Source of the DNA: Gracilimonas sp964505215
Lineage (GTDB): Bacteria; Bacteroidota; Rhodothermia; Balneolales; Balneolaceae
Length of the DNA stretch: 64,000 nt
Direction: 5' to 3'
Assembly (NCBI GenBank): GCA_964505215.1
Contig: CAZDGU010000008.1
Span: 67,589-131,588 of the forward strand
This document shows, one piece after another, positions 45,801 to 55,442 of this stretch. The notes under the pieces are model-generated. The model was not told the origin of the DNA. It worked only from the letters and a program-made list of their open reading frames with translations, and searched no databases. The position numbers and the translations under genes are program-made. Each line of letters opens with the position of its first letter. Positions within the stretch are counted from its first letter, which is position 1.

Positions 45801-48800
45801 TGCTGATCGCGCAACTGCTTTAATTTGTTGAAGGCGGCCAGTACAATATTCATGCTGTTTTGTTCGTAGAGCCAAACTTCCTGAGCATCAATTTCTAAGT
45901 TCCCGCCGCCGTCAACGCTGTATTTAGAATATGGAAAATTAGGATCTGATGGCGTTACAGGCTGGCGGTATTCGTAATAATTTGCGTTCAAGTCGTTGCC
46001 TAAACGCAATACCAGCTCAGCATGCTCTCGCTCCACTTTCCCGGTTCCGTAGCCCTCGCCGTGCACAAACATGCGCATGTTCGAGTAATTGAGCAGATTA
46101 AGTCCGCCGGGATATACTTTTTTAATCATTTGAATTTCTCCCGGTCCCAAGTTTTCAACATCCAGGGCAATAGACTGCTCATTGGCCAGTGTTTGCACCT
46201 GCATACCTCTATTTAGTGCACGAATAGAACCCTCCGGCTGGCGGTATGGAACCGGCTTGCGATTAGCATTCTCCTCAATATTAATGGTAGAAACACGGAA
46301 GTCGCCCGTTGTATTTTGGGTTTCATCTATGTTATCCACTTTTCTCCACTGGCTTCCAATAAACTCCAGCGTGGCAAAACGCAGCGTAAACGGTTTCTTA
46401 TAACCCGACATCCACATTCTGATGTGACTGATGTTCTGAAAGCCTTCAATTTCACCCACTTTACGTGTAAACTCTGAAAGCGGAATTCGGACCAAATGCC
46501 AGCGGTCTGTTTGCTTATCGCCCGGCACTTTATCTACTATAAACGTACCCTGGCTGCCAATTTCCAGCTTATTAAAATCTGCCGGATTTAACTCAATTTC
46601 ATACTGATAATAATTATTGTTGGTTTCTACGTTGGCGCGGCTCACCAAACCTTCAGTATCCGGGCGAGGTGTGATCGCTCTTTTATCTCCACCGGCTTCA
46701 GGCGTGTTGCCTTCATGGTAGCCCATCACTCTGTAAAAACGTTCGTGCAGCGGAAGCTCCTGAACCTGAGATTCCCCATAAAAAACGTAATCATCATTTG
46801 ATGGATCGGCTAAAATAGATTGAAATTCCGGGCTGTTTTCGCCGTAAGCCGTACGCATCGAATCCACAAATTCGGCAAATAAAACCGTTTCTACTTTTTG
46901 ATCATCAAAGCCATTTGAGCTGGGAACGCCATCAAAACCTACATCTTCGAAAGCACGGTTCACATTAGAAAACTGCCCTTGAGGCGCCGTTGGGTTGGCA
47001 GGCAGATAAGAACGCGCATTGGCACCAAAGTTATCTATCTCTAAATTTTTGAGATTATTCGCCAGGCCGTCTTCCGTATTCAAATCAAAGTTAGGCACTA
47101 CGTCTTCCGAAATAGTTCCAATATCAATATAAATGGTGCCGTTGTAGTCCGTTATGTCACCGGCCTCAGGATCTTTTCCATCCGGCAGAATTGGCTGCAC
47201 CCAAAATTGAATAAACTCAATATTATTTTGCGTGAGGTCTTCCTGTCCCGAAGGCAATACCGCTGTCATTCCGCCCCATTGATTCTCCGGCTCATTCTCC
47301 AGTTTATTCTTTAAATCAAGATTGTAATTATACTGCCCTCTTTTAGTGGGATTATAATGCACATCCAGCGTGGTGATTACTTCATCCTGAACGGTATTGG
47401 TTTCACGACCCGGAAATACATCTTCCGTCAGCACCACCTGAGATTCAGGCGTTGATCTGGAACCTCCCAACACGCTGGAAATATTACGCGGAATGCTGTA
47501 CCACGAGAACTTACTTCGTAAATCAGACCGGTCTATTTTAGATTCTATGGAATTATCGAGCTGCATGGTGGGATTACTGAAAAACGGCTGATCAGGGAAA
47601 TAGCCCGGAATAGCTGCCGGTGCCGCTGCTAAATGCCAGCGGGTTGGGCTGGTGAAAGAAATACTGAGCTCAGCACCTTCAAAATCATCAATAAAAGACA
47701 ATCCATTTTCTTCATCACTATACAGGTTTCCTTTATCTACCGCATCGCGCACGGCTTTGGTTTGAGAAACTCCCGGACGAAGTTGCGCAAATTCACCGCT
47801 TATACTAATGTTAGACTCTGCCTTGGTTTGAAGTAAAGGAATTCGGTCAATAAAACGGGTTAGCCAGGGAGTGTCAAATTTCGCGTTGGCATCAACCCCA
47901 AGTACGGTATTACTGATGGACTCATTTCCGATTCTGATTTTGTCTGACAGCGGCTGTTCATTTAGCCTAAAATACGTTCCGCCAATGCTGATATCATCGT
48001 TAATTTCATATTCGGCACGCAAACCCGTAAAGTTCTTTTGGCCAATGGCATTCAGCTGATTACTCTCATACTCAATACGAATATCTTGTCCGGCAGCCAG
48101 ATACTGCTCGCTTAAAATGGTAATGGTTCCAAACGAATAATCTACCTCGTAATCCACTCCCTCGGTTAATTGGTTACCATTTGCAAATACCTTCACAGAG
48201 CCTTCTACCAAACTGAAATCCAGCGCAAAGTTTCCGGAAACTCCACCCTTCGATGTTCCCTCAATTTTATAGAAAGTGTTCTTAGGACTTTTATCAGCCG
48301 TATTTTGCTTTTCCGTGTACAGCTCTTTGTATGAAAGAGAGCTGATTAGAGAATCTGAGGCAGATGTAGCTTCCAGCAGATCCTCAATTCTTTGTCCGAA
48401 AGGTTCTAAATATGGAAATAGAATAGTTCCATTACGCGGATCAAGAGTAATTCCTGAAAAGTCAATTAAGTTATCGGGGCTGATGGCACCTGCCGTGTTG
48501 GTTCTGTCCAGACCAAGATCTTCCAGCAGCGGTTTGTCCCGGTTAGGTAAGTTGGTATCGTCCACATTGCCGCTGGTAAATTTAATATCCAGTTCCAGTC
48601 CGTCTTGCGTTAAGTTAGATACGCCCAGCGAATAGACGTTTCGCATGGTCAGCGGCCAGGCTTTTAGATTAGGCGTGGGATTATTACCTCTCAGCAGCTT
48701 CAAATAGGTAAGGCCGGAAGATTGGGGTGAAATGTCTCCAATTTCGATGGGCTGGTCGCCCTCTCCCGGCACCGGCTGACGGACAAAAGACACTGCTAAA

Positions 48801-50164
48801 TACGCTCCGGAACTCAGCGTTCTGTTTAAACTTATATAACCCAGCGTTTTGTTAATGGTGTAGTCGGCACCTTCCTGCAAAGGTCGAAAATACCCGTTGT
48901 AGTAATCATTTCCTGACACGTTAAAAGTATCGGCCGAGGCGCTGGTATTACTGCGATTGGCTGCCAACGCAGCTTCCGAAATAGAGTCAAAATCGGGATG
49001 AGGTAATGCATAGCTATTTCCATTTTTAACCACTCCCAAATCTACAAAAGCGGCGGCCCGAATGGCTTCCGGGTCGGTTGTATTTATTTTAGGTTCCGAA
49101 ATCCACACTTTTAAATCTGAAATTTGATAAGCCTGAGAAATCTGCTGGGGATTCGAAACATTGGCTTCAAACTGCTGGCGGTTATAGAAATCAATAAAAA
49201 AGTGGCGGTTATTTTGGTACTCCACCGGGCGGATAGAAAAGCGTGTTTCCTGCGCACCGCCTTTAATGGTTTGGGTTTCACTTTCCCCCTTCTGCTGCGA
49301 AACTACCGAGGTAAGCTTCAGCGAACCCAGCTCAGCAATCGACTTAATTCCAAAAAGAGAAGCACCACCACGAATCAGCGAGTTTCCGGTTTCCATAGAA
49401 ACGTTCCCCATTTCAATCCGTTTGATAATCTCATCTTCATAACCTTCATATACAATGCTCAGGCGGTTCTGGAAATCAAACGTTCGCTCCGTATCCCAGT
49501 CGGTGGCAATTGTTAGTTTATCCCCGATGGTTCCCTGAATATTCAGCTGCAAGTTCTGGTTGAAGGTAGGGTCAACTCTGTGCTGCAGGTCGGGCTCAAT
49601 GGTCGGGTCATCTACATTTTGGATAGAAACACCCACATTCATATTTGCCGCTCCGTTTACTCTCAGGTTCACCTCCGGTTTTCCAAAAATGGTGGTAAAC
49701 ACGGATGATTGCCCGCCCGGAATTTGCAAGCTGAAGTCGAGCAGACCCTTTTGCTGCTGGGTTTCCTTTTTTCCTTCCTCAACCAGCTTATGTCTGATTT
49801 CTTTTACTTGCTGAGCTTTTCGATACCGGCTGAATTCATCAAAATTAAACACCTGAGGCACTCCCACTTCAATCCCGTCAATGGTATGCGTAAGCGAGTA
49901 GGTGTCGGATGAATCCCAGGTAGTTTTATAAGACTCTTTAGGAAGGCTGATATAATAAAGTTTACCCGGTTTTACGCTCTTAGTGCTGCTCACAACGGCA
50001 TCCGTTGCCCGATAGATAAACTTCACCCCTTCAAGTGTGCTGTCGGGTTCACTCACCGTTTTAACAGTATCGGCAGTGTTTTGGCCAAACGCACCTACAA
50101 GTACTAACCCATTCATCAAACACGCAAATGGCAGATAAAAAACTAACTTAATAAAAGAATGCAC
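42878..50164 (-). CDS. sprA: SprA, giant outer-membrane translocon of the type IX secretion system
   Basis: A 2,428-residue protein with a signal peptide (cleavage near VGAFGQ). SprA forms the very large beta-barrel through which type IX cargo leaves the cell. Landmarks are the long N-terminal repeats with LNIQGTIGDKLTIATDWDTE and RIEMGNVSMETGNSLI, the repeated DYxxNKxLGYISLNR-type strands (ADYTINKTLGYISL), and a C-terminal TonB-like barrel ending in EIRFNFRIAIQSR. Length and ending match family members. The secreted M28 peptidase at 53.7-55.0 kb carries the C-terminal signal this machine exports. It is divergent from lptF with 276 bp between starts. Confidence 0.95.
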   Translation of the reverse strand: MHSFIKLVFYLPFACLMNGLVLVGAFGQNTADTVKTVSEPDSTLEGVKFIYRATDAVVSSTKSVKPGKLYYISLPKESYKTTWDSSDTYSLTHTIDGIEVGVPQVFNFDEFSRYRKAQQVKEIRHKLVEEGKKETQQQKGLLDFSLQIPGGQSSVFTTIFGKPEVNLRVNGAANMNVGVSIQNVDDPTIEPDLQHRVDPTFNQNLQLNIQGTIGDKLTIATDWDTERTFDFQNRLSIVYEGYEDEIIKRIEMGNVSMETGNSLIRGGASLFGIKSIAELGSLKLTSVVSQQKGESETQTIKGGAQETRFSIRPVEYQNNRHFFIDFYNRQQFEANVSNPQQISQAYQISDLKVWISEPKINTTDPEAIRAAAFVDLGVVKNGNSYALPHPDFDSISEAALAANRSNTSASADTFNVSGNDYYNGYFRPLQEGADYTINKTLGYISLNRTLSSGAYLAVSFVRQPVPGEGDQPIEIGDISPQSSGLTYLKLLRGNNPTPNLKAWPLTMRNVYSLGVSNLTQDGLELDIKFTSGNVDDTNLPNRDKPLLEDLGLDRTNTAGAISPDNLIDFSGITLDPRNGTILFPYLEPFGQRIEDLLEATSASDSLISSLSYKELYTEKQNTADKSPKNTFYKIEGTSKGGVSGNFALDFSLVEGSVKVFANGNQLTEGVDYEVDYSFGTITILSEQYLAAGQDIRIEYESNQLNAIGQKNFTGLRAEYEINDDISIGGTYFRLNEQPLSDKIRIGNESISNTVLGVDANAKFDTPWLTRFIDRIPLLQTKAESNISISGEFAQLRPGVSQTKAVRDAVDKGNLYSDEENGLSFIDDFEGAELSISFTSPTRWHLAAAPAAIPGYFPDQPFFSNPTMQLDNSIESKIDRSDLRSKFSWYSIPRNISSVLGGSRSTPESQVVLTEDVFPGRETNTVQDEVITTLDVHYNPTKRGQYNYNLDLKNKLENEPENQWGGMTAVLPSGQEDLTQNNIEFIQFWVQPILPDGKDPEAGDITDYNGTIYIDIGTISEDVVPNFDLNTEDGLANNLKNLEIDNFGANARSYLPANPTAPQGQFSNVNRAFEDVGFDGVPSSNGFDDQKVETVLFAEFVDSMRTAYGENSPEFQSILADPSNDDYVFYGESQVQELPLHERFYRVMGYHEGNTPEAGGDKRAITPRPDTEGLVSRANVETNNNYYQYEIELNPADFNKLEIGSQGTFIVDKVPGDKQTDRWHLVRIPLSEFTRKVGEIEGFQNISHIRMWMSGYKKPFTLRFATLEFIGSQWRKVDNIDETQNTTGDFRVSTINIEENANRKPVPYRQPEGSIRALNRGMQVQTLANEQSIALDVENLGPGEIQMIKKVYPGGLNLLNYSNMRMFVHGEGYGTGKVEREHAELVLRLGNDLNANYYEYRQPVTPSDPNFPYSKYSVDGGGNLEIDAQEVWLYEQNSMNIVLAAFNKLKQLRDQQSMAEQSQRFEIELDPEADKAVEGAVVAIKGNPSLGRVSEIGLGIQNPHDPADVSSPGTPSLNATFWLNELRVSGFDNEKGWKANANASFKFADFATFNTNITRTTTGFGSLESRLGTRSVADQIGYDLSSTVNLHKLTPARFGWSFPVTVSTRKNISTPKFLPNQGDIRTQDFINATNENENLTESQKKAQINQRLNEIETVRDNFSVNVSNVSKKNSKSKLAQYTIDNTRLSYVYNEGHSKNPEIQFQDDWNYNASVQYNLTFNNVKLWQPLGFMDNVPVLNVFSDLRLGYMPSSVTASANLNRSYSERRRRTELDVNGNERAQPLQQSHTFNQKSSFGLNYNLTPSIPISFRTSTNYDLSDAGRQNINKTGFDVDSSSYQLTPTFKVLNNLITDSLSARRSNYQETYTASWRPPLNKIEGLDWLNYSASYSGGFGWTNSPSGSGLGSGVSNSFRLDHTLKLGVGSLLDRLDFFEKMKKADTQEKRERQKSKKSSGEGEETVRPDLMKDAQYFGRKVVLALFSMQSIDLAYNKNKTSNQAGYRGDSQIFYAFNEQTSSNFSPPFAYRLGFDEELPRSQLIQESPTGSAINLPKDNTYSDNITMGTKLNLFDNFSVDLSWSTKWDERTTNTISLTSAGDFSSTLSSSGTINSSVWAFGKGYGDLYKRQLNTAFADMDKTTGTISDKPQDGGNGDGRIVLNRNTMEEDFRKAYLGGNKGAIGEKGFTPIPKPNWRVTWSGVHDLIPFIGNAMRAATLTHSYNGSYRMGWNLNTLVGEQSPSNIGSFSVINVKEPYEPTSINVEQRFSPLAQLNVTWKSDLRTQISYEKSKTSSLALSSRTVTERNSKGMTATVNYTFKRVTIPFFPKIKNNIDVSINGGFANDTEKKFYLSQDIDEVLSDPNVIPDASQYEFTEPFITGQNRINGSVVIGYRFSQTVSSNFEYTLTKITPKSSAFPPRTNHEIRFNFRIAIQSR

Positions 50165-50440
50165 CGGTTAATATGAAGTGACTCGGTTTTAATTAGAATC
50201 TGTAGCGTTGACTGATAGGCAGTTTTATTTTATTTGTTAAAATTTGTAGATGATAAGTTGCGGTCGATAATACTATATATTTGAATATCTTGAAAGTTTA
50301 AAAACACAAACTGTCTTTTATTTTATAAACTTAAAATGGCTATTTTTTAAGACATTTAGAAAAACAGCGTTTAAATAAACCATTCTTCGAAACCCTGTGT
50401 AAAATAAAAAGTACCCGGCCAACAGCAAACATTCTGCACT

Positions 50441-51862
50441 TTGATTAATAAATTACAAATTGATTTACTGAAAAGGCACGTTAGTCCCTTTCTCTTCTGC
50501 TTTTTTACGCTGATGTTTCTGCTGTTGATGCAGTTTTTAATTCTACAGATAGATAATCTGATTGGCAAAGACATTCCGCTGCTCATTATAATTGAGCTGA
50601 TTATTACCAACCTGGCTTATATGGTAGTTTTAGCTGCACCCATGGCCGTACTGGTAGCCACTTTAATGGCTTTTGGAAAGTTTTCTGAACTGAATGAACT
50701 TACCGCCCTGCGCGCTTCCGGCATCAACCCGATGAAAATAATACGGCCGGTACTGATGGCTTCGGCTTTATTATTTGTGGGATTGGCTTGGTTCTCTAAC
50801 AACGTACTGCCCGAAGCCAACCAAAAAGCCCGTTCCCTATTTATTGACATTCGCCTTAAAAAACCGGGATTTGAGCTAAAACCCAATATCTTTTATGACG
50901 GGATTGAAGGCTATACGTTCTTAGTAAAACATATTGACAGCGAAACGGACAGCTTGTATGATGTCACCCTCTTCCAAAAGCCCGAAAAAAATAAAGACCG
51001 CGCATACATTGTGGCTAAAAAAGGCTTGCTGGTAAGTAAGGGCGAGCAGGCTCTGACGCTACATTTAATTGACGGCCACAGCCTGAAGTTTTCCAGAAAC
51101 CGACAAAAGGAAAATGAGCGCATGCTTGAACGAAATGCATTCGACAAACATATTTTGACGCTCGATCTCTCCGACCTCTCCTTCATGCGCTCCGACCCGG
51201 CCAACCGAAACCGAAGCGACCGCACCATGAGCAGCCGCGCCATGATTGCCGTGGTGGACTCTCTTTATAAGGAAATTGGAGTGCAGCGCTCGTACATCGG
51301 CTCAAACCAAACGCTGTATCCGGCAGATTCTAAAAGCAGACAAGAATCATATTTTAATCCCAATCAGCTGCTGCCCGACAGCATCAGTCAGGTTCCGGCT
51401 GTAGAAAGTCCGTACTTAATTACTAATACCTTCGAAAAAGCAGGTATTCAGGAGAGATTTGTGGAAGAATCTATCCGGCAAATTAAAGAATACAGAAGCG
51501 AAGTGGCCTCGGTTCAGTCCAACATAAGCTGGCGCGAAAAACGCATTGCAAGCTATCTGGTAGAAATTCACAAAAAACTATCCATACCCTTTGCATGCGT
51601 TGTTTTTATACTGTTTGGAGCTCCCGTGGGCATCATGACTCGGCGCGGAAACTTCGGTTATGCCGCCATCATAAGTACGGTTGTTTTAACGTTTTATTGG
51701 GTATCGTTAATTCAGGGCGAAAAACTGGCCGACCGCCTGTTCATCTCTCCTTTTGTGGGAATGTGGACCTTTAATGTAGTGTTAACCATAGCTGGAATTT
51801 ACCTGATTGTACGGCTGGCTACAGGATTCCAAATCACCAAAATATTTTCCCATCGTGATTAA
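50441..51862 (+). CDS. LptF/LptG-family lipopolysaccharide export permease (first)
   Basis: A 473-residue YjgP/YjgQ permease of the LPS transporter. Three membrane helices at the N-terminus (LFCFFTLMFLLLMQFLILQI and others) are followed by a periplasmic jellyroll (residues ~110-360) and three more helices at the C-terminus. The phrase FGKFSELNELTALRASGI is the coupling-helix region that contacts the LptB ATPase. The frame starts at TTG 50441; no earlier ATG exists. The jellyroll insert is longer than E. coli LptF. It overlaps lptG by 8 bp. Confidence 0.88.
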   Translation: MINKLQIDLLKRHVSPFLFCFFTLMFLLLMQFLILQIDNLIGKDIPLLIIIELIITNLAYMVVLAAPMAVLVATLMAFGKFSELNELTALRASGINPMKIIRPVLMASALLFVGLAWFSNNVLPEANQKARSLFIDIRLKKPGFELKPNIFYDGIEGYTFLVKHIDSETDSLYDVTLFQKPEKNKDRAYIVAKKGLLVSKGEQALTLHLIDGHSLKFSRNRQKENERMLERNAFDKHILTLDLSDLSFMRSDPANRNRSDRTMSSRAMIAVVDSLYKEIGVQRSYIGSNQTLYPADSKSRQESYFNPNQLLPDSISQVPAVESPYLITNTFEKAGIQERFVEESIRQIKEYRSEVASVQSNISWREKRIASYLVEIHKKLSIPFACVVFILFGAPVGIMTRRGNFGYAAIISTVVLTFYWVSLIQGEKLADRLFISPFVGMWTFNVVLTIAGIYLIVRLATGFQITKIFSHRD

Positions 51863-52937
51863 ACATTTCGACCGCTATATCTTTCTCCGGCTTCTGAGCA
51901 TCACGGCTTTTGTACTGCTGATGCTGATTTTCATTTATATCATGATTGACTTCTCTGAAAACAGTGATGATTTTAGCGATCAGGGAGCAAAAATGGCGGA
52001 TATTTTCATGAACTATTATCTAAATTATATCCCTGAAATGTGCCGTCTGGTGTTTCCGGTTGCCGTATTTATAGCCTGCTTATTTTTAACCGGTCAGCTT
52101 TCCGATCGGCTTGAAATTATTGCTTTAAAAGCGGCCGGCGTTAGCTTGTACCGACTGATTGTGCCCTACCTGCTGTTTGCGGGATTATGTGCAGCCGGCA
52201 TTAGTTTGTTAGATGCTTATGTAATTCCCAAAGCCAATGCCGAGCGGATTGCTTTTGAGGAGAAATACCTGCGCAGTAAAACTGAAAAGATTGACCGCAG
52301 CGATATTTATCGCCACCCTTCTGCCGATACCAAACTACAGGTCAACTATTTTGACAGTCAGCAAAATATCGCCTATCGCGTGCGTTTTGTTCAGTTTGAT
52401 GAACAGCAAATCATAAAAAGCACTACTGCAAATCGCATGCAATGGGTTGATTCGACCCAAAGCTGGTCGCTCGAAAACGTGATTGAGCTCAGTTTTAACG
52501 AAAAAGGATATACGGAAGAAAACTACACCTCAAAAGATACCACCATAAATATTTTTCCGCGTGATTTAGCCCGAACAACTTCTGATATTTATCAGCTTAC
52601 CTATGCCGAGGCGGCCGATTATATTGCATCCATCAAGCGGAGCGGTGCCGGGGGCGTTGGAATGCCGCAGGTACAGTTTTATGGGAGAATAGCGTATCCG
52701 TTTTCCATCATCGTTGTTATAATTGTGGGCTTTGCCTTTGCCAGCGTGCGCAGGCGAGGCGGCAAAGGCGCGTATTTAGCAGCCGGACTCACTATCAGCT
52801 TCCTGTACCTGGCCTTCATGAAAATAATTGAGCCTTTCGGCTATTACGGTGCCCTTCCCACCTGGGTAGCCGCCACGCTCCCCCATATATTCTTCTTCAT
52901 CGTAGGAATTGGTTTGCTGGTTGAGGCGAAGAAGTAG
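51855..52937 (+). CDS. LptF/LptG-family lipopolysaccharide export permease (second)
   Basis: A 360-residue partner permease with the same topology: a basic start (KHFDRYIFLRLLSITAF), three N-terminal helices, a jellyroll of about 170 residues, and three C-terminal helices (FSIIVVIIVGFAFASV). GQLSDRLEIIALKAAGVSLY is the coupling helix. The GTG at 51855 gives the conserved YjgQ-like N-terminus; the frame also extends to 51807 but that adds 16 residues inside the upstream gene. Together with the first permease it completes the inner-membrane LptFG pair. Confidence 0.88.
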   Translation: MIKHFDRYIFLRLLSITAFVLLMLIFIYIMIDFSENSDDFSDQGAKMADIFMNYYLNYIPEMCRLVFPVAVFIACLFLTGQLSDRLEIIALKAAGVSLYRLIVPYLLFAGLCAAGISLLDAYVIPKANAERIAFEEKYLRSKTEKIDRSDIYRHPSADTKLQVNYFDSQQNIAYRVRFVQFDEQQIIKSTTANRMQWVDSTQSWSLENVIELSFNEKGYTEENYTSKDTTINIFPRDLARTTSDIYQLTYAEAADYIASIKRSGAGGVGMPQVQFYGRIAYPFSIIVVIIVGFAFASVRRRGGKGAYLAAGLTISFLYLAFMKIIEPFGYYGALPTWVAATLPHIFFFIVGIGLLVEAKK

Positions 52938-53694
52938 GTTGTGTTGATAATATCCTGGAATCCCTGGTTTAAAAAGAGAGTATTGCCGCGTTTTATCGTT
53001 GGTGAAGTTTGCTATCAGCTATCAGCTATCAGCTATCAGCTATCAGCTATCAGCTATCAGCTATCAGCTAAAGCTGCGATAATGAGTAGCCAATTTCCAA
53101 TAACTATTTCCTAAATAAACTGTGATGGGTGTGATGGTTAAGATGAATGTGATGGTGATAGATAGGAGTCAGAGTTCAGAAATCAGGACTCAGAATTACA
53201 CTTGTTACTCTACTCTGTTGCAGAGCACCTCAGGCTTGATCTAAACTGACAGTATTTCTTATTCCAACAGGACCCTTTCTCTGTCTCGGCTATATCCGGA
53301 ATTCCGGGCTCCAGCTCAACGATAATACTTCCCAAACCTTAGCTAAAGCCGCAAGGAAAGAGGACGCGTTGTTTGAGAACTATGCAAGTAATACCAAAGA
53401 AGCACTAAAAACTGATCCCTGTTTACTGCAAACTGATCACTGAAAAATCTCACCAAAGCGTCTCCTTCCTTGGTCCCAGAACAGCGGGATTAGGGAAGGA
53501 ACAAGAATGGGTCCGCGTGCCAAAGGCAAAAAAGCTGATACAAGCAAAAATCCATCAACAAATAACTAATTTCCAATTCCTATTCTCCGACTATCAAAAA
53601 TTTACAACTAATGATTTGCAGAAACCGTTCTAAAAAAGTTACTTTATCGGTTCAACATTCTCACCGATTATTCTCACTCACACATAAACCTATT
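52938..53694. other. Long intergenic region with simple-sequence tracts
   Basis: About 760 bp before the sorting-domain peptidase. It contains the heptamer array (listed separately), a TGATGG-rich patch (53130-53170), and a CTGTTTACTGCAAACTGATCACTG segment near 53417 that resembles a CCACTGTTAACTG...TGATCACTG string at about 22055-22085. No gene, tRNA or promoter is evident. Confidence 0.55.
53011..53070 (+). repeat. Heptanucleotide tandem repeat (GCTATCA)
   Basis: Eight perfect copies of the 7-mer GCTATCA plus four bases (GCTA), 60 bp in all. It lies 74 bp after the second lpt gene. The unit length rules out a CRISPR; no coding frame uses it. Confidence 0.95.
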
Positions 53695-55041
53695 TTGAAA
53701 ACATCCCTCCTGCGCTGCACTTTTATTTTAGCATTTTTTACTCTTTTAAATCTAAACCTAAATGCTCAAAATCCGGAAGAACGAATTTATCGGATGATAG
53801 ATGAAGTTTCTACAAATAACCTGATAGAGCATATTCAAACTCTTGAAGATGCAGGCGGAACCCGAAGCCGAATTGCCTTCACTCCGGGAGTGGACAGCGC
53901 CGCTAAGTATATTAAAAACGTGCTCGACACCTATTCCGGACTCACTTCTGTAGAGCTGGATACCTTTTACATTTCATCGGCTGTTTCGCCTTATGACACG
54001 AAGCCGCAGATTAACGTGGTGGCAACTATTGAAGGCCAAACGAATCCCGAAAAGATATTTGTGATTGGAGCTCACCTTGATGCCACCGCCGATCGCGACA
54101 AAAACTGGACCGAAAATAACTGGGACACTATTGAAGCTCCGGGCGCTGATGACAATGCAACCGGAATTGCCTCTATTCTGGAAATAGCACGCATCATGTC
54201 TGATAAAAGTATTGGTTTTGAGAATGACTTCACCATAAAATTAGTAGCATTTGGAGCCGAAGAAAGAGGCAGTAGCTCATACAGTTACTCCGGAAATCAC
54301 CATGGCAGTATGCATTTTGCAAATCGGCTTTTTAGTGAGGGAAAAGAAATGATAGGCATGGTTTCTATGGATATGATTGGCTTTAATTTGAACTATGATT
54401 ATGCCTCTATTGTGAAGCAAGAGTACCTGAAGGCGCAATCCATTACTTTAGGTGAGAAGTTTTATGAGGCTAATCAGAATTTTTCTATTGGGTTGATTAC
54501 CAACGCCCCTCCCTTTGCAACCGGAACGTATAGCGACCATCAGTCCTTTTCTGATATTAACATTCCGGCCATCCTTATCATCGAAAATGCGCCATGGAGA
54601 AGTAATAATTACTATCAGGCAAATCCCTATTATCATACCTCCGACGATTCTTTTGAGACGGTAAATATAAATCTGGTGAAGAAAATCACTCAGCTCAATC
54701 TTGCTGCCATGGCTTCGTATAATGGCGTTACTACAGCTACAGAGCCTGAAAATGAGGTGTTAGCCAATCAAATACAGTTAAGTCAAAATTACCCCAATCC
54801 TTTCAACCCAAGCACCGTCATCAAATATCATTTAGAGAAGCCCGGTTCCGTTACTTTAAAAGTGTATAACATGCTGGGGCGTGAAGTTGCCACGCTTGTG
54901 AATAAAAATAAATCAGCCGGAACGCATCAGGTTGTTTTTGATGCAAGCACCGTTGGAAAAGAGCTTTCCAGTGGAATTTATCTATATCAGCTGCAAACAT
55001 CCGGTGCTTTACTTACACGAAAAATGACGCTTATTAAGTAG
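53695..55041 (+). CDS. Secreted M28-family metallopeptidase with type IX sorting domain
   Basis: A 448-residue zinc aminopeptidase. The signal peptide is LLRCTFILAFFTLLNLNLNA; I therefore take the TTG at 53695 as start, because the earlier ATG at 53611 would add 28 polar residues in front. The catalytic domain shows VIGAHLDATADRDKN, GADDNATGIAS, FGAEERGSSS (Glu), MVSMDMIGFN (Asp) and YHTSDDSF (final His), all five zinc-site elements. The last ~85 residues form a sorting domain opening with LSQNYPNPFNPSTVIKYHLE and ending GALLTRKMTLIK, which directs export through the type IX system and attachment to the surface. Confidence 0.93.
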   Translation: MKTSLLRCTFILAFFTLLNLNLNAQNPEERIYRMIDEVSTNNLIEHIQTLEDAGGTRSRIAFTPGVDSAAKYIKNVLDTYSGLTSVELDTFYISSAVSPYDTKPQINVVATIEGQTNPEKIFVIGAHLDATADRDKNWTENNWDTIEAPGADDNATGIASILEIARIMSDKSIGFENDFTIKLVAFGAEERGSSSYSYSGNHHGSMHFANRLFSEGKEMIGMVSMDMIGFNLNYDYASIVKQEYLKAQSITLGEKFYEANQNFSIGLITNAPPFATGTYSDHQSFSDINIPAILIIENAPWRSNNYYQANPYYHTSDDSFETVNINLVKKITQLNLAAMASYNGVTTATEPENEVLANQIQLSQNYPNPFNPSTVIKYHLEKPGSVTLKVYNMLGREVATLVNKNKSAGTHQVVFDASTVGKELSSGIYLYQLQTSGALLTRKMTLIK

Positions 55042-55151
55042 AGTGGTTTTAGGGGTGAAAGTCCCTTATAGAATATTCCACAAGCAAAGCCCAAACAATA
55101 AAAGAGATTATTGCTGGGTGGAACAGAAATGTTCGGAACAAAAAATAGCAG

Positions 55152-55442
55152 TTATTCAGTCAAAGACTCTAAAATAGCTTTTGGCCGTTTTTGAGCAATG
55201 CGTAAAAGTACTTTTGCCGGCCCTTGAGGTTTTCGCCTACCTTGTTCCCAATTTCTAAGAGTACCTATACTAATACCAAGTAAAGCGGAGAACTCCTGTT
55301 GAGTCATCTTATATTTTTCACGTATCGCAACTACATCCGGTTCCTCAATATTGAATTGTCGAGTAGCTTTAGTTTGACCTTTTTTGATTTTACCGGCTTG
55401 ATCAATGCTTTCGAGCAGTTCATTAAACATTTCTTTATTCAT
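55152..55442 (-). CDS. HigA-type antitoxin/XRE-family HTH regulator
   Basis: A 96-residue protein. Residues ~35-85 form a helix-turn-helix of the XRE type (YKMTQQEFSALLGISIGTLR), followed by NWEQGRRKPQGPAKVLLRIA, the hallmark of HigA antitoxins that lie downstream of RelE/HigB toxins. Its ATG overlaps the TGA of a toxin gene fragment, exactly as in an intact HigBA operon, but only the end of the toxin remains. It may now act as a free repressor or as decay from an old module. Confidence 0.9.
   Translation of the reverse strand: MNKEMFNELLESIDQAGKIKKGQTKATRQFNIEEPDVVAIREKYKMTQQEFSALLGISIGTLRNWEQGRRKPQGPAKVLLRIAQKRPKAILESLTE

Noticed and set aside
43577..49912. Many 60-130-codon plus-strand frames inside sprA
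   Set aside because: They are reverse-strand shadows of the large sprA gene.
53011..53070. Tandem repeat as a CRISPR array
   Set aside because: Units are 7 bp and directly contiguous, with no spacers and no cas genes.
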